Shown: positions 45,638 to 55,532 of the stretch, piece by piece
Position numbering within the stretch: position 1 is the first letter of the stretch
How the letters are laid out: every line of letters starts with the position of its first letter
Origin: Falsiroseomonas bella
GTDB taxonomy: Bacteria > Pseudomonadota > Alphaproteobacteria > Acetobacterales > Acetobacteraceae
Reading direction: 5' to 3'
NCBI RefSeq assembly: GCF_003173615.1
Contig: NZ_QGNA01000005.1
Coordinates: 62,001 to 126,000 of the forward strand
DNA: 64,000 nt
Notes under the pieces: model-generated
What the model was told of the DNA's origin: nothing
Databases searched by the model: none
Seen by the model: the letters and a program-made list of their open reading frames with translations, nothing else
Translations under genes and position numbers: made by a program

Positions 45638-46576
45638 CTAACGCTTTCCTTGCGCGCCGGGGAGTGGATCGGCAGCCGCGGTCATCCGCGCCGCGCGCGA
45701 CCGCACCCGCTCGCGATGCGCCATGTAGAGGCCGCTCGCCGCGATCACCGCCGCGCCCATCAGCGTCCAGCGGTCCGGCACCGTGCCGAAGACCAGCAGG
45801 CCGAGCAGGCCCGAGAAGACCAGCTGCACATAGGAGAAGGGCGCGAGCACCGAGGCCGGCGCGGCGCGATAGGCCAGCACCACCAGCCATTGCGCGGCGG
45901 AGGACACCACCCCGATCAACAGCCCGATCGCCACCTGCCGCGCATCCGGCACTGTGACGCCGAAGGGCAGCACCAGGGTCAGCACGAGGAAGCCCGTCGC
46001 CGCGGTCCAGAACAGCGTCGTTGCCGGGTGATCGAGCGTGCCCATGCGCCGCGTCACGATGACCGCGGAGGCCCAGGCGGCGGAGGAAAGCATGGGCAGC
46101 AGCGCCTCCGGCCGGAAGGCCTCGGCGCCCGGGCGGACGATGATGAGCATGCCGACCATCCCGACCGCGATCGCCGACCAGCGCCGCCAGCCGACCCGCT
46201 CGCCGAGGAAGATCACGCTCAGCACCGTGACGAAGGCCGGCGAGACGAAGTTGATCGCCGTCGCCTCCGCCAGCGGCAGGAAGCGCAACGCGACGATGAA
46301 CACGACCGCGGATCCCACCACGCCGAGACCGCGCAACACCTGCAGGCCGGGCGCGCGCGAGACCAGCAGCGCAGCCCCGCCCGGCCGCAGCAGAGGGATC
46401 GCGGCCAGCGTGAAGAAGGCCAGGTAGCGCAGCCAGGCGATCTCCACCGGCGGCAGCGTCTCGCCGAGATGCTTGGCCAGCGCGTCGGAAATGGAGAACA
46501 GCGCGATCGCCGAGAGCAGCAGCGGGATGCCGCGCATCGGCTCGTCGCGCGGCGCATCCTCTGGCTTCGGCGTCAT
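45638..46576 (-). CDS. EamA/DMT-family transporter
   Basis: The product is a 312-residue drug/metabolite transporter with ten predicted helices in two EamA repeats. Repeat 1 runs LLLSAIALFSISDALAKHLG to EATAINFVSPAFVTVLSVIFLGERVGWRR, and repeat 2 ends PFSYVQLVFSGLLGLLVFGTVPDRWT, both with the family's final-helix pattern. ATG 46576 is used; the frame is open further upstream. Members export amino acids or other metabolites. The substrate is unknown. Confidence 0.88.
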   Translation of the reverse strand: MTPKPEDAPRDEPMRGIPLLLSAIALFSISDALAKHLGETLPPVEIAWLRYLAFFTLAAIPLLRPGGAALLVSRAPGLQVLRGLGVVGSAVVFIVALRFLPLAEATAINFVSPAFVTVLSVIFLGERVGWRRWSAIAVGMVGMLIIVRPGAEAFRPEALLPMLSSAAWASAVIVTRRMGTLDHPATTLFWTAATGFLVLTLVLPFGVTVPDARQVAIGLLIGVVSSAAQWLVVLAYRAAPASVLAPFSYVQLVFSGLLGLLVFGTVPDRWTLMGAAVIAASGLYMAHRERVRSRAARMTAAADPLPGAQGKR

Positions 46577-46592
46577 CGCCGGAGCTTCGGGG

Positions 46593-47174
46593 TCAGGCGC
46601 CCGGCTCGCCCCCGGCGGCGCCGGCGCCAGCACCAGCACCGACCGCGTTCAGCGCGACCAGCCCGGCTGCGAGCCGCACCAGGCTGCGCGCGGCCCGCAG
46701 CCGCACCGCCGCCTGGCCCTCCACGCCCTCCGGCAGGGTGCAGCCGGCAAGCGTGATCGCGCTGCCGAGGATCCGCGCCTCCAGCGCGCCGGTAAGCGTG
46801 TTCGCATCGGCATCGCGGCCGAACTCGGAATCCAGCGCTTCCCCGGCACGGTCGATCTCGGCCTCGACCCGGTCGTCCTCGGCGGCGATGCCCAGGATCT
46901 CGGCCGGCGGGTCGGGCTCCTCGCCGGCCTGCACCGCGAGCAGCCCGAGCGCGGCCAGCAGCGTCTGCATCGGCCCGCCCGGATCGCCCCGTTCCGCGAA
47001 GGCCCCGAAGGCGACCGCCAGCGCCGCCTCCCCCAGCACGGCGCGCGTCTCGGGATCGCCCGGATGCGGCGCCTCGACCGATTCGCCGGGAGGCGGCGGC
47101 ACCTCGCCCGCGGCACAGGCCTGGCACAGCGTGGCAAGGGCGTCGAACAGGCGTTGCTCGGATGGTGTTGTCAT
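46593..47174 (-). CDS. hypothetical acidic alpha-helical protein
   Basis: This 193-residue protein is unrecognised. It begins MTTPSEQRLFDALATLCQACAAG and contains a central acidic region (AGEEPDPPAEILGIAAEDDRVEAEIDRAGEALD), then ILGSAITLAGC and VRLRAARSLVRLAAGLVALN, ending in a Gly/Ala-rich tail. It looks helical and soluble, with no signal peptide or catalytic motif. The stop is 16 bases from the EamA gene start on the same strand, so both are probably co-transcribed. It diverges from the PerM-like gene. Confidence 0.6.
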   Translation of the reverse strand: MTTPSEQRLFDALATLCQACAAGEVPPPPGESVEAPHPGDPETRAVLGEAALAVAFGAFAERGDPGGPMQTLLAALGLLAVQAGEEPDPPAEILGIAAEDDRVEAEIDRAGEALDSEFGRDADANTLTGALEARILGSAITLAGCTLPEGVEGQAAVRLRAARSLVRLAAGLVALNAVGAGAGAGAAGGEPGA

Positions 47175-47264
47175 GGCTGCGGCCCCCTTCTCCCGGACGT
47201 GGCGCCGAACGCCCGGTGCGCCACGACGTTGGAACAGCCAGCAGCGGAAGGGAACAGGCAGCCG

Positions 47265-48371
47265 GTGGACGAGGACGCAGCGCGCATCCGGCGGGACGAG
47301 GGCAGGCCGGCGGCGGGGGCATGGTCGGGCGGCGGCTGGCGCGGCGAGGTGGCGTTCCTGCGACGCACCCTGATCGTCGCCGGCGTGGTCATCCTGCTGC
47401 TGCTCCTCTGGACCGTGCGGGGGGCGCTGCTGCTGGCCTTCGCGGCCATGCTGGTCGCGGTGCTGGTCCGCGCCGTGGCCGACCCGTTGCACGACCGCCT
47501 GCGCCTGCCGCCGCGCATCGCGGTGCTGGCCGCCTGCCTGCTGGTGGGGACGCCGCTCGTGCTCGCGGCCGTCCTCGTCGGGTCCGAGATGCAGGCGCAG
47601 GTCATGCTGCTGCTCGAGAACCTGCCGGAGGCGGCCGCGGCGATCGAGCGCGAATTCGGCATCCGCATCCCGCTGCCCGGCGGAGACGGGCCGTCGGGCT
47701 CGACCGACGCCTCCACCGTGGGCGCGGTCGCCCGCCAGGCGGCCTCGGCGGCGCTGCTGGCGGTGGATGCGCTGGCGGCGCTGGTGATCGTGGTGGTGGG
47801 AGGCATCTACTTCGCGGCCGATCCCGGCCTTTACCGCCGCGGCATCGCCCGGCTGCTTCCCCGTGCGCAGCAGGCGCGCGCGCGGGACGCGCTGGACGCC
47901 ACGGGCCGGGCGCTGCGGCTGTGGCTGCTGGCGCAGCTCGCGGCGATGACGGCGGTCGGGACGCTGACGGGCCTCGGCGCCTGGGCGATCGGGCTACCCG
48001 CGCCGCTGGCGCTCGGGCTGTTCGCCGGCCTCGTGGACATCGTGCCGCTGATCGGGCCGTTCATCGGCGCGCTGCCCGGCGTCCTGCTGGCCTTCAACAT
48101 GGGCTGGGAGATGCTGGCCTGGACGGCCGCTCTCTACATCCTGGTGCAGCAGATCGAGGGCAACATCCTGACGCCGCTGCTCGGCGAGCGGATGGTCTCG
48201 ATCCCCTCCGCCCTCCTGCTCTTTGCCGTCGTTGCGGCGGGGGCGGCGCTGGGCCTGGGCGGCGTGCTGCTGGCGGCGCCGCTGACCGTGGTGGTGGTGG
48301 TTCTTGTCGGCAAGCTCTATGTGCGGGAGACGCTGGGACAGCGCGTCGAGGTCCCGGGGGAAGAGGAATAG
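47265..48371 (+). CDS. AI-2E/PerM-family membrane permease
   Basis: The product is a 368-residue integral membrane protein of the AI-2E transporter (PerM/YdgG) family. After a ~30-residue charged N-terminus there are two to three helices (TLIVAGVVILLLLLWTVRGALLL), a soluble loop (~100-150), then the family-conserved LFAGLVDIVPLIGPFIGALPGVLLAF and LVQQIEGNILTPLLGERMVSIPS near the C-terminus. Some members export signals or Na+/H+; the substrate is unknown. GTG 47265 is chosen. The open frame extends upstream, but that part is a shadow of the neighbouring gene. Confidence 0.88.
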   Translation: MDEDAARIRRDEGRPAAGAWSGGGWRGEVAFLRRTLIVAGVVILLLLLWTVRGALLLAFAAMLVAVLVRAVADPLHDRLRLPPRIAVLAACLLVGTPLVLAAVLVGSEMQAQVMLLLENLPEAAAAIEREFGIRIPLPGGDGPSGSTDASTVGAVARQAASAALLAVDALAALVIVVVGGIYFAADPGLYRRGIARLLPRAQQARARDALDATGRALRLWLLAQLAAMTAVGTLTGLGAWAIGLPAPLALGLFAGLVDIVPLIGPFIGALPGVLLAFNMGWEMLAWTAALYILVQQIEGNILTPLLGERMVSIPSALLLFAVVAAGAALGLGGVLLAAPLTVVVVVLVGKLYVRETLGQRVEVPGEEE

Positions 48372-48450
48372 CCGTTCCGCGGCCGCCCGATGCCGCGTAA
48401 CCTTTCCCCGGCCGGCGGCGAAGCCCCGTCGAACAGTCCGAGGAGCCTCC

Positions 48451-49416
48451 GTGTCCGTCCGCACCCCGGCCACGCCGCCCCGCCTTGCGGCCGGCAAGTT
48501 TCGCGACCCGAACATCACCGCCAAGGGCGAGCGCCGTGCGACCGTGGCGCCGACCGGCCTCGACACCCTTTGGGTGAACACCGGCACGCTCTGCAACATC
48601 ACCTGCGCCAACTGCTACATCGAGAGCAGCCCGCGCAACGACGCGCTGACCTACATCTCCGCCGCCGAGGTGAAGGCCTATCTCGATGAGGCCGAGGCGC
48701 GCGGCGAGCCGCTGCGCGAAGTGGGCTTCACCGGCGGCGAGCCCTTCATGAACCCGGACCTGCTGCCGATGCTCGCCGAGGTGCTGTCGCGGCCGGGCCT
48801 GACCGCGATCGTGCTGACCAACGCGATGCAGCCGATGCGGCGCTACGCGAAGGGCCTGCTGGCGCTGCGCGACCGCTTCGGCACCGACCGGCTGACCCTG
48901 CGCGTCAGCCTCGACCACCACGAGGCCGCGCATCACGATGTCGAGCGCGGCGAGGGCAGCTTCGCCAAGACGCTGGAAGGCCTGGCCTGGCTGGCGCGCG
49001 AGGGCTTCGGACTGCATGTCGCTGGCCGCGCGACCTTCGGCGGCGAGGACGAGGCGACGATGCGCGCGGGCTTCGCACGACTCTTCGCCGAGCACGGCAT
49101 CCCGGTGGACGCAGCCGACCCCGTGGCCCTGATGCTGTTCCCCGAGATGGACGCCGCGGCCGACGTGCCGGAGATCACGGAAGCGTGCTGGGGCATCCTG
49201 CACAAGTCGCCGGAGAGCGTGATGTGCGCCTCCTCCCGCATGGTGGTGAAGCGCAAGGGCGCGGCGCGGCCTGCCGTGGTCGCCTGCACGCTGCTGCCCT
49301 ACGACCCGCAATTCGAGCTCGGCGCGAGCCTGTCCGAGGCGATGCGACCGGTGGCGCTGAACCACCCGCATTGCGCCCGCTTCTGTGTGCTCGGCGGCGC
49401 CGCCTGCTCGCGCTGA
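48451..49416 (+). CDS. radical SAM protein, uncharacterised
   Basis: The product is a 321-residue radical SAM enzyme. The cluster motif is CNITCANCYIESSP (CxxxCxxC) near residue 50, followed by GFTGGEPFMNPDLLPML (the GGE motif) and ILVLTNA-type strand IVLTNAMQPM. The C-terminus has a second cysteine group: CASSRM, ACTLLP and HCARFCVLGGAACSR, which may hold an auxiliary Fe-S cluster as in SPASM-like enzymes. GTG 48451 has AGGAG upstream. The substrate is unknown. It follows the PerM-like gene by 79 bases; co-transcription is possible. Confidence 0.85.
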   Translation: MSVRTPATPPRLAAGKFRDPNITAKGERRATVAPTGLDTLWVNTGTLCNITCANCYIESSPRNDALTYISAAEVKAYLDEAEARGEPLREVGFTGGEPFMNPDLLPMLAEVLSRPGLTAIVLTNAMQPMRRYAKGLLALRDRFGTDRLTLRVSLDHHEAAHHDVERGEGSFAKTLEGLAWLAREGFGLHVAGRATFGGEDEATMRAGFARLFAEHGIPVDAADPVALMLFPEMDAAADVPEITEACWGILHKSPESVMCASSRMVVKRKGAARPAVVACTLLPYDPQFELGASLSEAMRPVALNHPHCARFCVLGGAACSR

Positions 49417-49429
49417 GCGCCCTGTCACA

Positions 49430-49475
49430 CCCTCCCCCGCATGCGGGGGAGGGTCGGGGTGGGGGCGGCGCAACC
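49430..49475 (+). repeat. palindromic intergenic unit, short form
   Basis: CCCTCCCCCGCATGCGGGGG continues AGGG as a perfect 24-bp palindrome (49430-49453), directly followed by TCGGGGTGGGGGCGGCGCAACC-type sequence to 49475. The end blocks match the long form at 31855-31957. It lies just after the radical SAM gene and could act as its terminator. Confidence 0.65.
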
Positions 49476-49526
49476 TGATCCACGGCGTTGACGCCTCCTT
49501 CGCCGCACGGGCCACTCCCGATATAG

Positions 49527-51830
49527 ATGGCCATCATGGCCTTCGATGCGCTTCCTGGCCTCGGCCAGCCCCTCCGCCGGCTTGAGGATCCGCGCCTGCT
49601 GACGGGCGGCGGGCGTTTCACCGCGGATCTTCCGGCGGGTGGCGCGCTGCATGCGGTCTTCGTCCGCTCCCCGCACGCCCATGCGCGCGTGCTGCGCGTG
49701 GACGGCGCAGCGGCGCGGGCGATGCCGGGCGTCGCGGCGGTGTTCTCCGCGGAGGACACCGCGGCGCTCGGCCACACGCCGGCGCTGACCGAGATCTTCG
49801 ACCCCGACGGCCGGCGCCATGCCGAACCGCCGCGCCTGCCCATCGCGCCGGGGCGCGTGCGCCATGTGGGCGAGATCGTCGCGATGGTCGTCGCGGACAC
49901 GCTCGCCCAGGCGCGCGACGCGGCCGAGGCGATAGAGGTGGACTACGATCCCCTCCCCGCCCTGGTCCTGCCGGAAGACGCGCTGGCCGAGGGCGCGCCG
50001 GCGATCCACGAGGAAGCCCCCGGCAACCTCGTCTGCGACTGGCACAAGGGCGACGCCGCCGCGGTGCAGGCCGCCTTCGCCCGCGCCGCGCATGTCACGC
50101 GCGTCGCGCTGCGCTCGCCCCGCATCGTCGCGGGCTACATCGAGACGCGCGCGGCGCTGGCGGAATGGCAGGACGGGGTCGTGACGCTGACCACGCCCTC
50201 GCAGGGGGTGCATGTGCTGCATCGCCTGCTCTGCGACAGCGTGCTGCGCTGGCCGCGCGAGAGGCTGCGGGTGGTGACGCCCGATGTCGGCGGCGGCTTC
50301 GGGCCAAAGCTGCCGCTCTATCCCGAGCAGTCGCTGGTCTGCTTCGCCGCCGACCGGCTGCGCCACGCCGTGCGCTGGGTGCAGGACCGCACGGAACACC
50401 ACCTGGCGGACACCCATGCGCGCGACCTGGTCGCGGAGCTCTCCTTGGCGCTGGACGCCGAGGGCCGCTTCACCGCGCTGCGCGTCGAGGCCATCGCCAA
50501 TTTCGGCGCCTATGTCTCGCTGGTCACGCCGAGCATCCCGACCGGCGGCCTGGCGAAGGTCATCACCGGCCTCTACGACATTCCCGCCGCCCACATCCGC
50601 ATGCGCTGCGCCTTTACCAACACCGCGCCCGTGGACGCGGTGCGCGGCGCCGGCAAGCCGGAGGCCCTGGTGCTGCTGGAACGCGCGGTGGACCAGGCGG
50701 CGCGGGAGACGGGGCGCGATCCCGTGGCGCTGCGCCGGCTGAACCTGGTGCCGCGCGACGCCTTCCCCTACCGCACCGCACTCGGCTTTTCCTACGAAAG
50801 CGGCGACTATCATGCGCTGCTGGACGCGGCGCTGCGCGAGGCGGATGACGATGGCTTCGTCGCGCGACGCGCCGCGAGCCGCGCTCGCGGCAGGCTGCGC
50901 GGGCGCGGCCTGTCCTGCCATCTGCACGGCTCCGGCGGGTGGGGCGACGAGACCTCCATCGTGCAGGTGCTGCCGGATGGCACGATCGCCGCGCGCACCG
51001 GCACGCAGAGCCAGGGCCAGGGCCACGCCACCGCCTTCGCGCAGGTGCTGGCCGCTGCCTTCGGCGTGGAGCCCGCGCGCATCCGCATCCTGCAGGGCGA
51101 CAGCGCGACCATTCCGCGCGGCGGCGGCACCGGCGGCTCCTCCTCCACCATCGTCTCGGGCACCACCTTCGCGCTTGCCGCGCGGGCGGCGATCGAGGCC
51201 GGGAAGGACGTGGCGGGGGAGGCGCTGGAAGCGGCCGCCGCCGACATCGAATGGCAGCACGGCGCCTATGCCGTGGTCGGCACCGACCGCCGCATCGGCC
51301 TGTTCGAACTCGCGGCGCGCAGCGGCCAGATCGAGGGCCGCGCCGATTTCGCCGACACCGTCGTCACCTGGCCCGCAGGCATCGCCGTGGCGGAGGTGGA
51401 GGTGGACCCGGAGACGGGCGAGGTCACGCTGGATCGCTTCAGCGCCGCCGTCGATGCCGGCACGGTGGTGAACCCGATGCTGCTGGCGGGCCAGCTGCAT
51501 GGCGGCTTCGCCGCGGGCATCGGCGGCGCCCTGCTCGAGGAGGCGTGCTACGACGCCGACGGCCAGCTGCAGAGCGCGACGCTGATGGACTACGCCATGC
51601 CGCGCGCCGCCGACCTGCCGGACTTCGCGTATGTGCTGGCGGGCGTGCCCTCGCCCAACAACGCGCTCGGCATCAAGGGCGTGGGCGAGCTGCCGACCAA
51701 TGGCGCGCCGGCGGCCGTGGCGAATGCGGTGAGCGACGCGCTCGGCGGCGCCGCCGTGACGCTGCCTATGACGCCGCGCAACGTCTGGGCCGCGCTGGCC
51801 GGCTTTCGGGTGGACGGCGGCATCGGCTAG
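49527..51830 (+). CDS. xanthine dehydrogenase family molybdenum-binding subunit
   Basis: The product is a 767-residue large subunit of the molybdenum hydroxylase family (CoxL/CutL-like), which oxidises CO, aldehydes, purines or N-heterocycles. The N-terminus [19 protein letters not shown] is typical, then [10 protein letters not shown] (moco binding) near 250, [18 protein letters not shown] near 370, and [14 protein letters not shown]. The catalytic glutamate is in [12 protein letters not shown] near the C-terminus. The CO-dehydrogenase-specific AYRGAGR loop is absent; AVRGAGK is seen instead. FAD and 2Fe-2S subunit genes are not adjacent. ATG 49536 is an alternative start. Confidence 0.9.
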   Translation: MAIMAFDALPGLGQPLRRLEDPRLLTGGGRFTADLPAGGALHAVFVRSPHAHARVLRVDGAAARAMPGVAAVFSAEDTAALGHTPALTEIFDPDGRRHAEPPRLPIAPGRVRHVGEIVAMVVADTLAQARDAAEAIEVDYDPLPALVLPEDALAEGAPAIHEEAPGNLVCDWHKGDAAAVQAAFARAAHVTRVALRSPRIVAGYIETRAALAEWQDGVVTLTTPSQGVHVLHRLLCDSVLRWPRERLRVVTPDVGGGFGPKLPLYPEQSLVCFAADRLRHAVRWVQDRTEHHLADTHARDLVAELSLALDAEGRFTALRVEAIANFGAYVSLVTPSIPTGGLAKVITGLYDIPAAHIRMRCAFTNTAPVDAVRGAGKPEALVLLERAVDQAARETGRDPVALRRLNLVPRDAFPYRTALGFSYESGDYHALLDAALREADDDGFVARRAASRARGRLRGRGLSCHLHGSGGWGDETSIVQVLPDGTIAARTGTQSQGQGHATAFAQVLAAAFGVEPARIRILQGDSATIPRGGGTGGSSSTIVSGTTFALAARAAIEAGKDVAGEALEAAAADIEWQHGAYAVVGTDRRIGLFELAARSGQIEGRADFADTVVTWPAGIAVAEVEVDPETGEVTLDRFSAAVDAGTVVNPMLLAGQLHGGFAAGIGGALLEEACYDADGQLQSATLMDYAMPRAADLPDFAYVLAGVPSPNNALGIKGVGELPTNGAPAAVANAVSDALGGAAVTLPMTPRNVWAALAGFRVDGGIG

Positions 51831-51865
51831 AAGTCCCGCATCGCGCCATTCGGGAGAACGCGTTC

Positions 51866-52576
51866 ATGAAGCTCACCTGGTTCGGCCACTCCGCCTATCG
51901 GCTGGAATTCGGCAAGTCGGTCGTGCTGATCGACCCCTTCCTGACGGGCAACCCCGTCTTCTCCGGCGATCCCGCGCAGGCCTCGGCCGGGGCGACGCAT
52001 GTGGTGATCACGCATGGCCATGCCGACCATGTGGGCGATGCGCTGGCGATCTCGCAGCGCACCGGCGCCAAGGTCGTTGCGAACTACGAGATCTGCATGT
52101 GGCTCGCGAAGAAGGGCCTCACCGCGATGGACCCGATGAATTCGGGCGGCACAACCGACCAGGGCGAGTTCAGCGTCACGCTGACCGTCGCCTTCCACTC
52201 CTCCTCCGTCATGGACGAGAACGGCATCACCCACGACCTTGGCCTGCCGCATGGCGTGGTGATCACGCCGAAGGACGCGGCGGAGCCGACCGTCTATCAC
52301 ATGGGCGACACCGAGATCTTCTCCGACATGGCGCTGATCGACGAGCTGCACCGGCCGAGCGTGGCGATCGTGCCGGTCGGCGACCGGTTCACGATGGACG
52401 GCAAGCGCGGCGCGCTGGCGGTGCGCCGCTTCCTGCCGAGCGTGAAGACCGCGATCCCCTGCCACTGGGGCACCTTCCCCATCATCGCCGCGACGCCGGA
52501 TTCCTTCGTGCAGGCGATGGCGGGCGCGAATGCGAAGGTGCTGGTGCCCGAGAAGGGCGTGTCGACGACCCTGTAG
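51866..52576 (+). CDS. UPF0173 metal-dependent hydrolase
   Basis: The product is a 236-residue metallo-beta-lactamase-fold protein of the UPF0173/YtkL family. It starts [14 protein letters not shown] and has the metal motif [15 protein letters not shown] (HxHxDH) near residue 52, [22 protein letters not shown] and the C-terminal [14 protein letters not shown] histidine (IPCHWGTFP). The enzymatic substrate is not established for the family. CGGGAGAACG precedes ATG 51866. It lies 35 bases after the molybdenum hydroxylase gene and is convergent with spoVR. Confidence 0.92.
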   Translation: MKLTWFGHSAYRLEFGKSVVLIDPFLTGNPVFSGDPAQASAGATHVVITHGHADHVGDALAISQRTGAKVVANYEICMWLAKKGLTAMDPMNSGGTTDQGEFSVTLTVAFHSSSVMDENGITHDLGLPHGVVITPKDAAEPTVYHMGDTEIFSDMALIDELHRPSVAIVPVGDRFTMDGKRGALAVRRFLPSVKTAIPCHWGTFPIIAATPDSFVQAMAGANAKVLVPEKGVSTTL

Positions 52577-52583
52577 CGGCCGC

Positions 52584-54131
52584 CTATTCCACGATACCCG
52601 GCCGCGCGCCGGCGTGGTGCTCTCGCAGCACCGCGCCGGTGGTCGCATCCACCTCGCGCAGCAGCACGCCATAGCCCCAAAGGTCGGCAAGGTGCTGCAG
52701 CACCGCCCGCGCCTCATCCGGCTCCAGCAGCTGCCTTTCCAGCACGCGGTGGTGCAGGATCAGCCGGCGGTCGCCGATGAGGTCCACATCCTCCACCTGG
52801 ATGTCGGGATCCACATGGCCGATGTCGTATTGCCGCGACAGCGCGCGCCGCAGCCTGCGGTAGCCGCGCTCGTCATGGATGGCATTGACGCGCAGTTCCT
52901 CCTCCCGGTCGTCGTCCGCCAGGTGGAACATGCGCAGCTTCCGCATCAGCCGCGGCGAGAGGTATTGCGCGATGAAGCTGTCGTCGCGGTGGTTCGCCCA
53001 GGCCTCCCGCAGCGCGCCCTCGGCATCGCCGCAGCCGGCAAGGCCGGGGAACCAGGCGCGATCCTCCTCATCGGGGGCGGTCGCGATGCGGGCGATGTCC
53101 TCCATCATGGCGAAGCCGAGCGCATAGGGGTTGATGCCGCCATAGCGCGGATCGTCGAAGGTCGGCTGGAAGACCACGTTGGTGTGGCTGTGCAGGAACT
53201 CGAGATACTGCCCGTCGGTCAGCCGCCCCTGCTCGTGCAGCCGCGTCATGATGCGGTGGTGCACCCAGGTGGCGCAGCCTTCGTTCATCACCTTGGTCTG
53301 ACGCTGCGGGTAGAAATACTGTTCGACGTGACGCACGATGCGCAGGATCTCGCGCTGCCAGGGCCGCAGGCGCGGGGCGGTCTTCTCCAGGAAATACAGG
53401 ATGTTCTCCTGCGGCAGCTGCAGCAGCGCGCGGCGGCGCGCTTCCTCGGCCTTCGCGGCCGGCGCGTTGCGCGGGCCGGGAATGGTGCGCCAGAGGTCGT
53501 CGTAGATGCGCTCCTCGTGCTGGCGCCGCTCGCGCTCCCGCCGCTCCTCGCTGGCGAGGTCCGGGATGCGCCGGCGCGGCACTCGGAACACGCCCTGGGA
53601 GGACAGCGCATGCGCGGCATCCAGCACGCGCTCCACCGCTGCCTCGCCGTATTTGTCCTCGCAGTTCATGATGTAGCCACGGGCGAATTCCAGGTAGTCG
53701 AGGATGCCGTGCGCGTCCGTCCATTCCAGGAACAGGTGGTTGTTGCGGAAGAAGTGGTTGTGGCCATAGGCGGCGTGCGCGATCACCAGCGCCTGCATCG
53801 TCGCCGTGTTCTCCTCCATCACGTAGCAGAGGCAGGGGGAGGAGTTGATGACGATCTCGTACGCCAGGCCCTGGAAGCCCTTGCGGTACATCGTCTCGTG
53901 CCGCGCGAAGCGCTTGCCGAAGGACCAGTGGCGATACAGCACCGGCATGCCGTTCGCCGCATAGGCGTCCAGCATCTGCTCGGCCGAGATCACCTCGATC
54001 CGCGTCGGATAGAGCGACAGGCCGAGTTCTCCGGTCGCGATCTCGCCGCATGCGTCGTGGATGCGGCGGAGCGTGTCGAAGTCCCAGTCGGCGCCCTGGA
54101 ACAGTAGCCGGTCGTCGCGGACGGCGCTCAC
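52584..54131 (-). CDS. spoVR: SpoVR family protein (YcgB-like)
   Basis: The product is a 515-residue SpoVR/YcgB protein, function unknown, linked to stress and stationary phase. Conserved stretches are DFDTLRRIHDACGEIA, YPTRIEVISAEQMLDAY, MPVLYRHWSFGKRF, ATMQALVIAHAAYGHNHFF and MNEGCATWVHHRIM (the histidine-rich region suggesting metal binding). The end has QVEDVDLIGDRRLILHH. GTG 54131 is the start. It is the last gene of the prkA-yeaH-spoVR operon, the same trio and order known in enterics and other Proteobacteria. A 70-base gap with a hairpin precedes it. Confidence 0.92.
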   Translation of the reverse strand: MSAVRDDRLLFQGADWDFDTLRRIHDACGEIATGELGLSLYPTRIEVISAEQMLDAYAANGMPVLYRHWSFGKRFARHETMYRKGFQGLAYEIVINSSPCLCYVMEENTATMQALVIAHAAYGHNHFFRNNHLFLEWTDAHGILDYLEFARGYIMNCEDKYGEAAVERVLDAAHALSSQGVFRVPRRRIPDLASEERRERERRQHEERIYDDLWRTIPGPRNAPAAKAEEARRRALLQLPQENILYFLEKTAPRLRPWQREILRIVRHVEQYFYPQRQTKVMNEGCATWVHHRIMTRLHEQGRLTDGQYLEFLHSHTNVVFQPTFDDPRYGGINPYALGFAMMEDIARIATAPDEEDRAWFPGLAGCGDAEGALREAWANHRDDSFIAQYLSPRLMRKLRMFHLADDDREEELRVNAIHDERGYRRLRRALSRQYDIGHVDPDIQVEDVDLIGDRRLILHHRVLERQLLEPDEARAVLQHLADLWGYGVLLREVDATTGAVLREHHAGARPGIVE

Positions 54132-54201
54132 TTGCCCGCGTCCGATCGCCGGAGGGCGGAGCGGCGAAGCCGCAAGCATCGGAAGCGTGAATCGGCCGCG
54201 C

Positions 54202-55497
54202 TCACTTGGCTGCTTCCTCCATCGCACCCTTGCGGAACAGGTCGCGGAACACCGGGTAGATGTCCTTGCGGTGACGCACCTTGCGCATCGCCAGCCGCGG
54301 CTCTTCCGCGCGCAGGCGGCCATAGGTGCGCCACAGCTCCGTCTCGCGCGGCATGAAGCCGATCGGCCCGCCATCGTCCTCGCGCCCGACTTCGAGATAG
54401 GCGAAATACTGGCAGGCCGGGATCACGCGGCCCATCAGCAGCGCGGCGGTGCGGTCGTTGTCGGCCGAGGTGTTGTCGCCGTCGGAGGCCTGCGCGACGT
54501 AGATGTTCCAGTCGGCCGGGCTGTAGCGCGCGTCCATCACCTTGATCATCTCCTCGAAGGCGGTGGAGACGACGGTGCCGCCCGTCTCAGGGCTGCGGAA
54601 GAAGGTCTCCTCGTCCACCTCCTTGGCTTCGTGGGTGTGGCGGATGAAGACCACGTCCACATGCTTGTAGCGGCGGCGCAGGAACAGGTGCAGCAGCAGG
54701 TAGAAGCGCTTCGCCAGGTCCTTCATGCCCTCCGTCATGCTGCCGGAGACATCCATCAGGCAGAACATGACCGCGCGCGCGATCGGCTTCGGCGCCGGCT
54801 CGAACTGGCGGTAGCGCACGTCGATGGGGTCGATATAGGGGATGCGCAGCGTGCGGTTGCGCAGGCGGTCGATCCGCGCGCGCAGCGCCTCGGCCTCGGC
54901 GGGGTCGTTCTCCTCCGCGGTGCGCAGCGCCTCTTCCAGCTCGTCCAGCTCGTCGGGCTTCGGCCGGCGCAGCGCCAGCCGGCGCGACAGCGCGTTGCGC
55001 ATCGTGCGCCCGAGCGCGACATTCGCCGGCGAGCCCTGCGTCGCGAAGCCCGCGCGCCGCACGCCGGAGGCATCGCCCTCCACCACGCGCTTCTTGGCGA
55101 GCTCCGGCAGTTCCAGGTCCTCCAGGAAGAGTTCCAAAAACTCCTCCTGCGTCAGCGCGAAGCGGAAGGCGTCCTCGCCCTCCCCGTCCGGGCTGCCCTC
55201 GCTGCCGCCGCCTCCGCTGCCGCCCTGCGGGCGGGGGATGGTGTCGCCTTCCAGGTATTCCTTGTTGCCGGGCAGCACATGCTCGCGGAAGCCGCCCGAG
55301 GCGCGGCGCAGATGGGGCTCCTTCACGCCCGAGGCGGGGATGGTCACCTCGCCGCCGCGCTCGATGTCCTTCAGGCTGCGCTCGCCCGCCGAGTTTCGCA
55401 CCGCCTCGCGCACCATGTCCTTGGCGCGTCTCAGGAAGCGCTGCCGGTTGGCCAGGCTCTTGCCGCCCGGGTTCAGGCGGCGGTCGACGATCTGCAT
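54202..55497 (-). CDS. yeaH: DUF444 family protein YeaH
   Basis: The product is a 431-residue YeaH protein that partners the PrkA kinase. It starts MQIVDRRLNPGGKSLANRQRFLRRAK with the typical basic lead and has SLKDIERGGEVTIPASGV and a Gly/Ser-rich linker near residue 100. A von Willebrand A-like domain carries the MIDAS motif MDVSGSM near residue 245 plus VFIRHTHEAKEVDEETFF. ATG 55497 is used. It lies 35 bases downstream of prkA. The long open frame upstream to 55563 is unnecessary. Confidence 0.92.
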   Translation of the reverse strand: MQIVDRRLNPGGKSLANRQRFLRRAKDMVREAVRNSAGERSLKDIERGGEVTIPASGVKEPHLRRASGGFREHVLPGNKEYLEGDTIPRPQGGSGGGGSEGSPDGEGEDAFRFALTQEEFLELFLEDLELPELAKKRVVEGDASGVRRAGFATQGSPANVALGRTMRNALSRRLALRRPKPDELDELEEALRTAEENDPAEAEALRARIDRLRNRTLRIPYIDPIDVRYRQFEPAPKPIARAVMFCLMDVSGSMTEGMKDLAKRFYLLLHLFLRRRYKHVDVVFIRHTHEAKEVDEETFFRSPETGGTVVSTAFEEMIKVMDARYSPADWNIYVAQASDGDNTSADNDRTAALLMGRVIPACQYFAYLEVGREDDGGPIGFMPRETELWRTYGRLRAEEPRLAMRKVRHRKDIYPVFRDLFRKGAMEEAAK

Positions 55498-55532
55498 CAG
55501 CCTCCGTCTTTCAGGTCCAGCTCTCCCGTGGG

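Noticed and set aside
54128-54200. Hairpin between yeaH and spoVR as a dispersed element copy
   Set aside because: Contains GCGGCGAAGCCGC within CCGAT...ATCGG, but the conserved flanks of the element are absent.
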